Of a stretch of 64,000 nt of DNA, positions 40,688 to 49,566 are shown one piece after another (the first letter of the stretch is position 1; the number at the start of each line of letters is the position of its first letter). This DNA is from an uncultured Prevotella sp. (lineage in GTDB: Bacteria > Bacteroidota > Bacteroidia > Bacteroidales > Bacteroidaceae). The stretch is from NCBI GenBank assembly GCA_944319815.1, contig CALUEX010000006.1:23163-87162 (forward strand), read 5' to 3'. The notes under the pieces were generated by a model. The model was not told the origin of the DNA. It did not search any database and was given only the letters and a program-made list of their open reading frames with translations. Made by a program: the position numbers and the translations under genes.

Positions 40688-41416
40688 TCACGACTTTACA
40701 TTCATTTTCCTCCAAAGCCAAGAAGGTATTGCCCGCCACAACGCCACCAACACGCGGTAACGCCAATCGATGACTTGCACATGGCGGTGGGCCTCCACGG
40801 CACGCACAAGTTTGCGTGCCACGACGGTCTTGTCCATGAGCATCGGGTAATGTCCACCGCCATCAAGCAGCGGCGTATCAACGAAACCAGGCCTTATGTC
40901 GGTAAAGCGTATGTGCAGGCGGCGCATATTGGCAAGCTGCTCAAGAGCCTGGACGTAAATGTTTTGATAAGCCTTCGTAGCGCTGTAGGACGGCGCGGCG
41001 CCAAGCCCCTTGGTACCGGCTATTGACGAAATCACGGCTATGTCGCCACCAAGGTTGCCCGCCATATAGTTGAACATGGTGCCGACCATCGCCGTAAAGC
41101 CCTTGACGTTGACGTCGACCGTAGACAACTCTACTGCTTGGTCAAGCCCAGTATTCTGCTTGCCAACGCCTGCACAATAGACAAAGAGGTTGACGCCTCC
41201 CATGAGCCCGGCCAAATCCAACAGGCGGGCAGGCGCATCGGACGATGTGACATCTATCCTCATGGCTTCCACCCGGCCAGGATAAGCCTTCTTTATCTCC
41301 ATCAACTTTTCCTCACGCCTTGCCGCTATGCCGACATTCCAGCCACCGGCAAGGAGCAGTTCGCATACTTCGCGCCCTATGCCCGAAGATGCACCTATGA
41401 CAATCGCACGTTTCAT
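40688..41416 (-). CDS. short-chain dehydrogenase/reductase
   Basis: Translation from M-K-R-A-I-V-I-G-A-S-S-G-I-G gives 242 residues with the cofactor motif at the N terminus. The usual N-N-A-G is replaced by Y-C-A-G. The catalytic S-S-I-A-G and Y-S-A-T-K are near 130-155. The C terminus is basic and may associate with membranes (W-R-A-I-P-S-W-L-W-R-K). The substrate is unknown. An in-frame ATG at 41509 would add 31 residues across the sppA promoter and is unlikely. It is divergent from sppA. Confidence 0.83.
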   Translation of the reverse strand: MKRAIVIGASSGIGREVCELLLAGGWNVGIAARREEKLMEIKKAYPGRVEAMRIDVTSSDAPARLLDLAGLMGGVNLFVYCAGVGKQNTGLDQAVELSTVDVNVKGFTAMVGTMFNYMAGNLGGDIAVISSIAGTKGLGAAPSYSATKAYQNIYVQALEQLANMRRLHIRFTDIRPGFVDTPLLDGGGHYPMLMDKTVVARKLVRAVEAHRHVQVIDWRYRVLVALWRAIPSWLWRKMNVKS

Positions 41417-41491
41417 TAGTGCGAAAATAGTAATATTTGACGATATTATGAAACTTTGGGTGTTTTTTCGAGCAAAATCAAATAAAATCAC

Positions 41492-41499
41492 TATCTTTG
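41492..41499 (+). promoter_or_regulatory. promoter box of sppA, with a trace of the 88-bp repeat
   Basis: TATCTTTG (TAnnTTTG), followed by CATAAGACAAGCTGCACTCGGCAATG. This parallels the junction between units in the 88-bp repeat (TATCTTTCAATAAAATAAGC, then GGCAATGAAAA). The box places the start codon at 41617, not at the ATG at 41497 that overlaps it. Confidence 0.6.
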
Positions 41500-41616
41500 C
41501 ATAAGACAAGCTGCACTCGGCAATGCGTAAACAAACTTACATTGCATCCGTTTGCACAGTATCTGCAAATAATCCCACAATACGGCAAAATATCCACAAC
41601 AAATAAAAACACCCTT

Positions 41617-43389
41617 ATGAAAGACTTTTTCAAATACACGGCGGCCACGGTGGTTGGCTTGATAGTATTTTCCGTCATCACGGGCGCAATCGGCATGATG
41701 TGCATAGTAGGCATGATAGCCTCGGCCAGCTCGACCAAAGACGTCAGCGAGAACAGCGTACTGGTAGTCAACCTCTCAGGGATGCTTGAGGAAAGGTCGG
41801 AAAGCACTTTACTGGACGAAATCGGCGGCGGCACGCTCGGCACACTCGGGCTTGACGATGTGCTTGGCGCCATTAAGAAAGCAAAAAACAACGACAACAT
41901 AAAGGGTATCTACATAGAGGCGGGCATGATGGGCGCAGACTCTTACGCCTCGCTGACGGCAATACGCAACGCGCTGCTTGACTTCAAGAAAGGCGGCAAG
42001 TGGATAGTGGCCTACGGAGACGTCTATACACAGGGGACATACTATGTAGCGTCTGTAGCCAACGAGGTACTGCTTAATCCCAGCGGACAGGTAGATTGGC
42101 ACGGAATAGCATCGCAGCCAATATTCCTGAAAGACCTTATGGCCAAGTTCGGGGTGAAGATGCAGCTGGCAAAAGTCGGTGCGTACAAGAGTGCGCCGGA
42201 AATGTTCACGGCCGACAAGATGAGCGATGCCAACCGCGAGCAAGTGACTGCCTACGTAAACGGCCTGTGGCAGAATATTTGCAAGGGCGTTTCGGAAAGC
42301 AGGAAAATCAGCGTCGCACAGTTGAACGCCTACGCCGACAACTTCATAACGCTGAACGACCCGAAAGACTTTGTGAAATATAAGTTTGTAGACAAGCTCG
42401 TTTACACCGACGGCATCAAGGCCGAAATAAACAAGATGCTCAAAAAGGACGCCGACGAAAGTGTCAACACGGTAAGCGTGGCAGACATGAAAAACGTAAA
42501 GGGCGACGACTACAAGGGCGAGGAAATAGCCATATACTACGCTTACGGCGACATCATAGACAGCGAGGCTACGGGAATGCTCTCCAACGAACACTCGATT
42601 GTGGGCAAAACGGTATGCAACGACCTTAAAAAACTTATGGAAGACGACAACGTAAAGGCCGTTGTGCTGCGCATAAACTCTGGCGGAGGCAGCGCATACG
42701 CATCAGAACAAATATGGCACTACGTAGAACTGCTCAAGAAGAAGAAGCCCGTGGTAGTGTCGATGGGTGGCATGGCAGCCTCTGGCGGATACTATATCGC
42801 CAGCGGTGCAAACTGGATTGTGGCCGAGCCTACAACACTCACGGGCAGCATCGGGATATTCGGTATGTTCCCGGACATGAGCGAACTGCTGACACAGAAG
42901 TTAGGTGTCAAGTTTGACGAGGTAAAGACCAACAGGCACAGCGCATTCGGAACACCGGCCCGTCCGTTCAATGCTGAGGAAATGGCATACCTCAATAAAT
43001 ATATAGACAGGGGCTACAGCCTGTTCCGTTCGCGTGTCGCACAAGGACGCAAGATGAGCGTCGGCGACGTCGAGAAAATCGCGCAGGGCCGCGTATGGTT
43101 AGGGCAGGACGCACTGAAGGTCAAGCTCGTTGACGAACTTGGAGGCCTCGACAAGGCTGTAGCGAAAGCCGCTAAATTGGCAAAGTTAAACGAATACCAT
43201 ACATCGGCATATCCCGGCAAGGCCGACTGGCTGGACCAACTGCTCAAATCTACGTCCAACGGCACATACGTAAACGCCGGGATGCGTCAAGCCCTTGGCG
43301 AATATTACGAGCCATTCATGCTCCTGAAAAGCATCGACAGGCAGTCGGCAATACAAGCCAGGGTGCCGTTCATGATGAACATAAACTGA
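41617..43389 (+). CDS. sppA: signal peptide peptidase SppA (long, 67K type)
   Basis: Translation from M-K-D-F-F-K-Y-T gives 590 residues with one N-terminal membrane helix (about 8-35) and two tandem SppA domains. The catalytic Lys lies in A-K-V-G-A-Y-K-S-A near 195. The Ser lies in M-G-G-M-A-A-S-G-G-Y-Y near 390, after the R-I-N-S-G-G-G-S motif. The protease degrades leftover signal peptides and other membrane peptides on the periplasmic side. The gene is divergent from the SDR gene and co-oriented with lpxK. Confidence 0.93.
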   Translation: MKDFFKYTAATVVGLIVFSVITGAIGMMCIVGMIASASSTKDVSENSVLVVNLSGMLEERSESTLLDEIGGGTLGTLGLDDVLGAIKKAKNNDNIKGIYIEAGMMGADSYASLTAIRNALLDFKKGGKWIVAYGDVYTQGTYYVASVANEVLLNPSGQVDWHGIASQPIFLKDLMAKFGVKMQLAKVGAYKSAPEMFTADKMSDANREQVTAYVNGLWQNICKGVSESRKISVAQLNAYADNFITLNDPKDFVKYKFVDKLVYTDGIKAEINKMLKKDADESVNTVSVADMKNVKGDDYKGEEIAIYYAYGDIIDSEATGMLSNEHSIVGKTVCNDLKKLMEDDNVKAVVLRINSGGGSAYASEQIWHYVELLKKKKPVVVSMGGMAASGGYYIASGANWIVAEPTTLTGSIGIFGMFPDMSELLTQKLGVKFDEVKTNRHSAFGTPARPFNAEEMAYLNKYIDRGYSLFRSRVAQGRKMSVGDVEKIAQGRVWLGQDALKVKLVDELGGLDKAVAKAAKLAKLNEYHTSAYPGKADWLDQLLKSTSNGTYVNAGMRQALGEYYEPFMLLKSIDRQSAIQARVPFMMNIN

Positions 43390-43390
43390 A

Positions 43391-43475
43391 AATGAAAAGT
43401 AAAAAAACGAAAAACGATAAATCCATCAGCCTCACAGGCTGGGACTAATAGATTTATCACTTTTCACTTTTAATC
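43391..43475. repeat. imperfect inverted repeat in the sppA-lpxK spacer
   Basis: AAAATGAAAAGTAAA at 43391 and the reverse-complement-like CACTTTTCACTTTT near 43458-43471 flank GATAAATCC...GGACTAATAGATTTATC. The arms resemble those of other word-built hairpins here but have more mismatches. It may terminate sppA. Confidence 0.45.
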
Positions 43476-43495
43476 CTTCACTTAAAGACAAAAGA

Positions 43496-44668
43496 ATGGA
43501 AGGCGACTTTATCAAGATAAACGAATGGATGCTGCCACTGAGCTGGCTGTACGGTCTCGGCGTAAGACTGCGCAACCAACTGTTTGAAATCGGACTGCTG
43601 AAAAGCCGCAGTTTCGACATTCCTGTCATATCGGTCGGCAACATTACGGTGGGCGGCTCGGGCAAGACTCCTCACGTAGAATACTTGATAAGGCTGCTTA
43701 AAGACCGTGCGAAGGTGGCCGTGCTGAGCCGGGGATACAAGCGCAAGAGCCGGGGATACGTACTTGCCGGGGAAAAAACGACCATGAGCGACATCGGGGA
43801 CGAACCTTTCCAGATGAAGACGAAGTTCCCTGACATATACGTGGCGGTGGACAAAAACAGGTGCCACGGCATCGACACGCTGACAGGAAGCAAGGAAACG
43901 AAAGACACGGACGTCATTCTGCTTGACGACGCTTTCCAGCACAGATATGTCAAACCCGGCATAAACATTCTGCTGGTAGACTACCACAGGCTGATTATCT
44001 ACGACAAGTTGTTGCCTGCCGGACGGCTCAGGGAACCGCAAAACGGGAAGTCACGCGCTGACATAGTAATCATAACGAAATGCCCGAAAGACCTGAAACC
44101 GATGGAGTACAGGGTTATCATAAAGGCCATGAACTTGTATCCATACCAGCAACTATACTTCACGACACTTGAATACGACAACCTGCGCCCGATGTTTTGC
44201 GGCGAGGAACGCCCACTGAAAAGCATCTCGAAAAAAGAGAACATACTACTGCTGACGGGCATTGCGTCGCCGAAACAGATGATTTACGACTTGAAGGAAT
44301 GTTCGCCCAACATAACCCCAATGACGTTCCCTGACCATCACCAATTCACCAAGAAAGACATCGAGCGCATAAACGATGCTTTCGCCGCCATGCAATCGCC
44401 CAAAATAATCATCACGACGGAAAAGGACAACGCACGGCTGTTCGGCATGGAGGGACTCTCCGACGAAGTAAGACATAACATTTACATACTGCCCGTAAAG
44501 ATTAAGTTCATGCCCGGGCAAGAAAAAGAGTTCAACAACAAAATCATAGGCTATGTACAAAAAAATTCAAAAAACAGCATCCTGGCTAAAGCAAAGGATG
44601 ACAACAAGCCCCAAAACGGCGATAATACTCGGCACGGGACTGGGACAATTAGCTTCAGAAATAACTGA
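43496..44668 (+). CDS. lpxK: tetraacyldisaccharide 4'-kinase
   Basis: LpxK phosphorylates the 4' position of the lipid A disaccharide at the inner membrane. The 390-residue protein has an N-terminal membrane-associated helix (L-S-W-L-Y-G-L-G-V-R-L-R), the P-loop V-G-G-S-G-K-T-P near residue 55, and the L-D-D-A-F-Q-H-R motif near 142. The frame runs 116 bp into punA, and the last 38 residues (rich in Asn and Lys) are probably a non-conserved tail encoded in overlap. Confidence 0.92.
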   Translation: MEGDFIKINEWMLPLSWLYGLGVRLRNQLFEIGLLKSRSFDIPVISVGNITVGGSGKTPHVEYLIRLLKDRAKVAVLSRGYKRKSRGYVLAGEKTTMSDIGDEPFQMKTKFPDIYVAVDKNRCHGIDTLTGSKETKDTDVILLDDAFQHRYVKPGINILLVDYHRLIIYDKLLPAGRLREPQNGKSRADIVIITKCPKDLKPMEYRVIIKAMNLYPYQQLYFTTLEYDNLRPMFCGEERPLKSISKKENILLLTGIASPKQMIYDLKECSPNITPMTFPDHHQFTKKDIERINDAFAAMQSPKIIITTEKDNARLFGMEGLSDEVRHNIYILPVKIKFMPGQEKEFNNKIIGYVQKNSKNSILAKAKDDNKPQNGDNTRHGTGTISFRNN

Positions 44669-45365
44669 CAGTTACGAATTTCCTTACGAAGAAATACCCA
44701 ACTTCCCCGTATCAACGGTTGAAGGACACGCCGGCAAACTAATCTTCGGCAAGCTCGGAGGTGTTGACATAATGGCGATGGAGGGCCGTTTCCACTATTA
44801 CGAGGGCTACAAGATGAAGGAAGTGACGTTCCCGATACGGGTTATGTACGAACTTGGCATCAAGACTCTCTTTGTAAGCAACGCCTCCGGAGGCATGAAC
44901 CCCGATTTCAAGATTGGCGACCTGATGATTATCACAGACCACATCAACCTGTTCCCGCAGCACCCTCTGCGCGGAAAGAACCTGCCTACGGGGCCACGTT
45001 TCCCCGATATGCACGAGGCTTATGACAAAAAACTGATAGCCGAAGCCGATGCCATTGCCAAGGAAAAGGGCATAAGGATTGTCCACGGAGTATACGTAGG
45101 AGTGCAAGGCCCAACCTTCGAGACGCCGGCCGAATATAAGATGTACCATCGTTTGGGAGGCGACGCCGTAGGCATGAGCACCGTGCCCGAGGTCATCGTG
45201 GCCCACCATTGCGGCATAAAGACATTCGGCATAAGCATCATCACCGACCTCGGACTTGAAGACCAGCCCGTAGAAGTCAGCCACGAGGAGGTGCAGATTG
45301 CAGCGAACAAGGCGCAACCGCTCATGACCGAAATCATGAGGGAGATGATAAAAAGGGCGCAATAA
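44553..45365 (+). CDS. punA: purine nucleoside phosphorylase
   Basis: The enzyme cleaves purine nucleosides (inosine, guanosine) with phosphate. The 270-residue protein is a trimeric class I PNP. It has I-L-G-T-G-L-G near 25, the phosphate-binding H-A-G near 60, and V-S-N-A-S-G-G-M-N near 110, plus the I-T-D-L-G-L near 230. It starts inside the 3' end of lpxK, a 116-bp overlap in another frame. An internal ATG at 44598 (M-T-T-S-P-K) would shorten the overlap and is a possible alternative start. Confidence 0.93.
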   Translation: MYKKIQKTASWLKQRMTTSPKTAIILGTGLGQLASEITDSYEFPYEEIPNFPVSTVEGHAGKLIFGKLGGVDIMAMEGRFHYYEGYKMKEVTFPIRVMYELGIKTLFVSNASGGMNPDFKIGDLMIITDHINLFPQHPLRGKNLPTGPRFPDMHEAYDKKLIAEADAIAKEKGIRIVHGVYVGVQGPTFETPAEYKMYHRLGGDAVGMSTVPEVIVAHHCGIKTFGISIITDLGLEDQPVEVSHEEVQIAANKAQPLMTEIMREMIKRAQ

Positions 45366-45368
45366 CAT

Positions 45369-45464
45369 AAAGGAGTAAGGAGAAATGTAGTAAAGGAGTA
45401 AGTAGAATTTGCCTGACAAGCACCAAGCAATTCTACTTACTCCTTCTATCCTTACTCCTTTACT
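45369..45464. repeat. GGAGTAA-word inverted repeat between punA and thiL
   Basis: AAAGGAGTAAGGAGAAATGTAGTAAAGG (45369 onward) pairs imperfectly with CTTACTCCTTTACT near 45450-45463, and the inner words AAGTAGAATT/AATTCTACTT pair exactly. It has the same vocabulary as the arrays at 6397 and 20914. Confidence 0.6.
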
Positions 45465-45487
45465 ACCATAACAAAACAATTATTACA

Positions 45488-46558
45488 ATGACCGACATCG
45501 CAAAACTCGGTGAGTTCGGGCTAATCCGCCACCTGACCGAGGGAATAAAGACCAAAAACAAGTCAACGGCATACGGCGTAGGCGACGACTGCGCCGTGAT
45601 GCACTACCCCGACACCGAAGTGCTCGTAACGACCGATATGCTCATGGAAGGCGTACACTTCGACCTCACGTACATTGACCTTGAGCATCTGGGCTACAAG
45701 TCTGCAATGGTGAACATCAGCGACATATTCGCCATGAACGGCACCCCGCGCCAGATGACCGTCAGCGTGGCCATAGACAAACGCCTGTGCGTAGAGGACA
45801 TGGAGACGTTCTACAGCGGGTTGCGCATGGCCTGTGACAAGTGGGGAGTTGACATCGTGGGCGGCGACACCACGTCGTCGTACACGGGAATGGCCATCAG
45901 CATAACGTGCATTGGCGAATGCCCGAAAGACGAAATCGTCTACCGCAACGGGGCGCGCGACACCGACTTGATATGCGTCTCTGGCGACCTCGGCGCGGCA
46001 TACATGGGCCTGCAACTGCTCGAACGGGAGAAAAGCGTCTACTACCAACAAGTAGACGAGGCGCGAAAGAAGAACGACAAACACGCCCTTGAACAGCTCT
46101 CAGATTTCCAGCCCGACTTCGCCGGCAAGGAATACCTGCTGCAACGCCAGTTGCAACCGGAGGCCCGCGGCGACATCCTGCAACAGATACGCAGACTGAA
46201 CATACGCCCAACCGCCATGATGGACATCAGCGACGGGCTCAGCAGCGAACTGATGCACATCTGCAAGCAAAGCGGATGCGGATGCAGGATTTACGAAAAG
46301 AACATCCCCATCGACTACCAGACCGCACTCATGGCCGAGGAACTCAACATGAACGTCACCACCTGTGCCCTCAACGGGGGTGAAGACTACGAACTGCTGT
46401 TCACCGTCCCAATAGGCGACCACGAGAAAATAGAACAGCTCGAAGGCGTGAAACTCATAGGACACATCACGAAGAAAGAATTAGGGCAAATGCTTGTGGC
46501 ACGCGACAACACCGAGTTCGAACTGCGCGCACAAGGTTGGAACCCCTTGAAAGGATGA
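45488..46558 (+). CDS. thiL: thiamine-monophosphate kinase
   Basis: ThiL phosphorylates thiamine monophosphate to the active diphosphate. The 356-residue protein has the PurM-like fold with V-G-D-D-C-A-V-M near 28, the acidic V-T-T-D-M-L-M-E-G-V-H-F near 48, G-G-D-T-T near 122, and D-I-S-D-G-L near 250. It contains a longer linker near 165-215 than E. coli ThiL. It follows punA after a hairpin and probably has its own promoter; no box was located with confidence. Confidence 0.93.
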   Translation: MTDIAKLGEFGLIRHLTEGIKTKNKSTAYGVGDDCAVMHYPDTEVLVTTDMLMEGVHFDLTYIDLEHLGYKSAMVNISDIFAMNGTPRQMTVSVAIDKRLCVEDMETFYSGLRMACDKWGVDIVGGDTTSSYTGMAISITCIGECPKDEIVYRNGARDTDLICVSGDLGAAYMGLQLLEREKSVYYQQVDEARKKNDKHALEQLSDFQPDFAGKEYLLQRQLQPEARGDILQQIRRLNIRPTAMMDISDGLSSELMHICKQSGCGCRIYEKNIPIDYQTALMAEELNMNVTTCALNGGEDYELLFTVPIGDHEKIEQLEGVKLIGHITKKELGQMLVARDNTEFELRAQGWNPLKG

Positions 46559-46656
46559 CGCCGAAGAGCGGCCCTCACATTCCCCTGCCCCACACTTGTA
46601 TTGTGCCACCGGCATCAAGGCCTGACGTTCATGCACGGCACACATCAAGACATTTT

Positions 46657-46744
46657 ACAAAAGGCCGTCTTTCGTATTCCGAAAGACGGCCTTTTACATT
46701 ACGATACATGGCCTTTTACCATGCAAAACACGGCATTTAGGATA
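46657..46744. repeat. 22-bp-period array (4 units)
   Basis: Units begin at 46657, 46679, 46701 and 46723. The first two together make a strong hairpin (AAAAGGCCGTCTTTC...GAAAGACGGCCTTTT) about 100 bp after thiL, which could also terminate it. Confidence 0.7.
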
Positions 46745-47162
46745 CGGCAGACAATACGTAAAAAGAGCGACTCCCATTCATTTAATCGATGCCATCCAGC
46801 CGGTAGGGTGGCAACGTAGCGGAGGGCGAATGGTGTTTTTATCGGCTTTTACGGGACGAAACTTTGAGTATTCGGCATAGTCTTATACCGAACTGACGTT
46901 ATTTAACGTAAGCATGGCAAGCAACACTTCCACAAACACCTTGCATAACGCCTACAACCAACTTGCATCCTTTATCTACTCCCGTTACGCGCATACCCGA
47001 CAAGACAAATACAAACAACCATACACAAAAATAATAAATAAAGCCATCAACAACACAGCCCCAAACCCGGTATAACACATAAATCCAGACACCATAAATC
47101 AAAAAAGAAGTTAAAATCGCCAAGTTTTACATCCAAACATCACATAGTTGATTTTTTTTCAC
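46745..47162. other. spacer with a possible very short ORF
   Basis: The spacer contains TTATACCGAACTGACGT (46883-46899), the inverse of the motif at 25081-25097. It also contains an open frame of 53 codons from the ATG at 46914 to the stop at 47075 (M-A-S-N-T-S-T-N-T, then Y-N-Q-L-A-S-F-I-Y-S). The frame has no recognised homologue or promoter, so I do not call it a gene. Confidence 0.3.
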
Positions 47163-47170
47163 TACCTTTG
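47163..47170 (+). promoter_or_regulatory. promoter box of tRNA-Phe
   Basis: TACCTTTG (TAnnTTTG), 19 bp before the mature tRNA. Confidence 0.75.
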
Positions 47171-47188
47171 CACTCGCAAAATAACGCT

Positions 47189-47261
47189 GGTGCCATAGCT
47201 CAGTTGGTAGAGCAAAGGACTGAAAATCCTTGTGTCCCCGGTTCGATTCCTGGTGGTACCA
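47189..47261 (+). tRNA. tRNA-Phe (GAA)
   Basis: The 73-nt cloverleaf has the acceptor stem GGTGCCA/TGGTACC, a D-arm with TAGCTCAGTTGGTAGAGC, an anticodon stem AAGGA/TCCTT with loop CTGAAAA (anticodon GAA), a T-arm with GGTTCGATTCC, and discriminator A. The CCA end is not encoded. A terminator follows at 47286-47318. An integrase gene lies 245 bp downstream, so the 3' end is a candidate attachment site. Confidence 0.96.
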
Positions 47262-47285
47262 CTTTGAAGAAAAGCAAATAGTAGT

Positions 47286-47318
47286 AAACTCCTGATTTCC
47301 AAGCGAAATCGGGAGTTT
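47286..47318 (+). terminator. terminator after tRNA-Phe
   Basis: AAACTCCTGATTT pairs with AAATCGGGAGTTT around a 7-nt loop and is followed by a T-rich run, a standard intrinsic terminator. Confidence 0.8.
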
Positions 47319-47474
47319 TTGTTTTCCCGCAAGATGCAAAAAAGTGCGGAATATGACCGCTTCCGGTGTTCCAAAAGGTGGAGCGGAAAAGGTGGGGTTG
47401 AAATCTCCACCGAACCAGATTCTTTCTCACTGATTTGCAATGTTTTGCGTATCAAGAAAATGCGGATGGTTTCC

Positions 47475-47482
47475 TACTTTTG
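47475..47482 (+). promoter_or_regulatory. promoter box of the integrase gene
   Basis: TACTTTTG fits TAnnTTTG and lies 24 bp upstream of the ATG at 47506. It argues against the in-frame ATG at 47440. Confidence 0.5.
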
Positions 47483-47505
47483 TCCCACTAAAAACTGTAG
47501 GAAAA

Positions 47506-48738
47506 ATGAAAAGAAATTCGTTCAATGTGCTTTTCTTCATCAAGAAAGCCAAACTGTTGAAAAATGGAGAAGCCTCCGTATGTATGCGCATCACGGTAAA
47601 CGGTGCGCGAGTAGAAACCAACATCCGCAAGAGCATTGACCCTGCTTCGTGGAATCAGGCAAAGGAATGTGCCCGTGGGAAAAACCGCAAGTCGTGCGAC
47701 TTGAATGCCTACATCGAGGATGCCAAAATCAAGCTCCACCGAATCTTTAATGAATTGGAGGAACAACGGCAACCCATTACCGCACGTCTGTTGCAGGAAA
47801 AATTCTTTGGGCAGGATAAAGAGCCGAAAGAAATCCGCACCCTCATCGGCACGATGCAGGAACACAATGACCAATGCCGTGCGCTTGTGGGAAAAGACTA
47901 TGCGCTGATTACCGTCCGCCGTTATGAAAGCTGCAAACGCTATCTCGCAGAACTTATCAAGCTGAAATACGGGAAGGAGGATTTACCGCTGACGGAAGTC
48001 AACGGTGAGTTGGTCCGTGCATTTGAGTTTTACCTCAAAACAGAAAAATCCTGCCAACAGAACACCGTCATCCGTTACATGAAGTGCCTGAAGAAGATTA
48101 CCAATTTGGCATTAGCCAATGAATGGATTACCAAAGACCCATTTGTCGGCATCAAGTTCCATGAGAAAGAGGTTGTACGTGAGTTCCTGACGATGGACGA
48201 ACTTTTGACTATCTATCACAAGGATTTTCCATTGGAACGCATCCGAATCGTGCGCGATGTCTTCATCTTTGCAGCGTTCACCGGGTTGGCGTTCATTGAC
48301 GTACAGCAACTTTCTCCCGAACACATCGTAGAAGATGCGAATGGCAACCTGTGGATTCGCAAGACACGGCAAAAGACAAAGAACATGTGCAATATCCCTT
48401 TACTTGACATTCCTTTGGAAATTCTCCGCAAATATGCCGACCATACCATTTGCCAAAAGAGAAATGTATTGCTGCCTGTTCCATGCAACCAGAAGATGAA
48501 CAGTTACCTGAAAGAGATAGCCGATTTATGCCTGATAAAGAAGAATTTAACCACTCACGCCGCGCGGCACTCGTATGCGACCTCGGTCTGCCTCGCCAAT
48601 GGTGTGAGCATAGAGAATGTAGCTAAGATGCTCGGCCACTCCAATATAAAAATGACACAACACTATGCCCGTGTATTGGACAGTTCCATTTTGCGTGATA
48701 TGACTAATGTACGGAATGTACTTTCTAATACAAGGTAA
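47506..48738 (+). CDS. int: tyrosine recombinase / integrase
   Basis: The protein of about 410 residues has an N-terminal Arm-binding-like region (M-K-R-N-S-F-N-V-L-F-F-I-K-K), a SAM-like core-binding region (about 110-215) and a C-terminal catalytic domain. The catalytic domain has the first Arg in F-T-G-L-A-F-I-D-V (the A-x-T-G-L motif), H-A-A-R-H-S-Y-A-T near 365 and the catalytic Tyr in M-T-Q-H-Y-A-R near 395. It belongs to the integrase type common to Bacteroides mobilizable and conjugative transposons. It lies next to tRNA-Phe and heads the mobile cluster. Confidence 0.93.
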   Translation: MKRNSFNVLFFIKKAKLLKNGEASVCMRITVNGARVETNIRKSIDPASWNQAKECARGKNRKSCDLNAYIEDAKIKLHRIFNELEEQRQPITARLLQEKFFGQDKEPKEIRTLIGTMQEHNDQCRALVGKDYALITVRRYESCKRYLAELIKLKYGKEDLPLTEVNGELVRAFEFYLKTEKSCQQNTVIRYMKCLKKITNLALANEWITKDPFVGIKFHEKEVVREFLTMDELLTIYHKDFPLERIRIVRDVFIFAAFTGLAFIDVQQLSPEHIVEDANGNLWIRKTRQKTKNMCNIPLLDIPLEILRKYADHTICQKRNVLLPVPCNQKMNSYLKEIADLCLIKKNLTTHAARHSYATSVCLANGVSIENVAKMLGHSNIKMTQHYARVLDSSILRDMTNVRNVLSNTR

Positions 48739-48743
48739 GAGTT

Positions 48744-49118
48744 ATGGACAGGGAAATCATTACAATCAATGAAAACGGGGCGGTCATAATTCCGACCGTT
48801 CCCGTTTGGATGACACAGCAAGAAATGTGCGATGCGTTCAATGTGCTCTGTTGCGATATTCGCAGGGTTATACGAACCATTTATAAAAATAAGGAGTTGT
48901 TGGAAAACGATACCATGCGCTATATCAAACAGGACAACGGGATAAGCTATGATGTGTACAGCCTTGAAATGGTAATAGCCGTTACCTTCCGGCTGCGGAC
49001 TAAGGAATGTGTGGTTTTCAGGAAGTTCATCATGGACAAGCTATGTTCGGTCAATAGAGGGAATCCCATCCATTTGTTCTTTTCGCTATCCAATACCCAT
49101 CCACGATGTACGTGTTAG
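48744..49118 (+). CDS. RhuM/Rha-like DNA-binding protein fragment
   Basis: The 124-residue protein begins 5 bp after the integrase stop. It carries P-V-W-M-T-Q-Q-E-M-C-D-A-F-N-V (helix-turn-helix) and D-V-Y-S-L-E-M-V-I-A-V-T-F-R-L near residue 75. This resembles the N-terminal part of RhuM/virulence-type and phage antirepressor-like proteins in Bacteroidales. The last 20 residues lose similarity, so a longer ancestor may have been truncated. Regulation of integration or excision is a guess. Confidence 0.55.
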   Translation: MDREIITINENGAVIIPTVPVWMTQQEMCDAFNVLCCDIRRVIRTIYKNKELLENDTMRYIKQDNGISYDVYSLEMVIAVTFRLRTKECVVFRKFIMDKLCSVNRGNPIHLFFSLSNTHPRCTC

Positions 49119-49215
49119 GGTGAAGCAAGTAAAATGACCTTTCTGTAAAGAACAAGCCGATGGTGACAGAATAACTGCCCAACCATCGGCTTGCCCTGCT
49201 TTTACACGTGTCACA

Positions 49216-49518
49216 TCACGTTTCCAAGCGGTAGGCGTTCCGATACCCGCTCATCACCATCTTTTCGATGTCTGATTCCTTGTACAGGATTTTGCCGCCC
49301 AACTGGTAGTAGGCAATCATCCCGTTGTTGCGGTAGTCTTGCAAGGTGCGGCGGCTCACCTTGAGCCATGCCGAAACCTCCTTGTCAGTCAGGAACTGTT
49401 CGTTACTTGGCAAAGTCTTACAACTTGCGCCCATTCTCTCGATGCCTTCCAGCAGGACATCCAACTTTTCTATGAAGCCGACTTCCAGTTCTTGGTCGGC
49501 AAAAATCAACTCATTCAT
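49216..49518 (-). CDS. excisionase-like HTH protein
   Basis: The 100-residue protein has a MerR/HTH_17-type domain in the C-terminal half (F-L-T-D-K-E-V-S-A-W-L-K-V-S-R-R-T-L-Q-D-Y-R-N-N-G near 42-67, then K-I-L-Y-K-E-S-D-I-E). This is the usual design of small excisionase/repressor genes next to integrases in Bacteroidales elements. It forms a pair with the following gene on the same strand. Confidence 0.8.
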   Translation of the reverse strand: MNELIFADQELEVGFIEKLDVLLEGIERMGASCKTLPSNEQFLTDKEVSAWLKVSRRTLQDYRNNGMIAYYQLGGKILYKESDIEKMVMSGYRNAYRLET

Positions 49519-49566
49519 AAATTGCAGTATTTACAATGGATTTAGTGGTACGTTAAATTCTACTTG

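Noticed and set aside
46899-47123. 74-codon hydrophobic minus-strand frame upstream of tRNA-Phe.
   Set aside because: It has no promoter, the composition follows the A/C-rich spacer, and its membrane-like character comes from T-rich codons.
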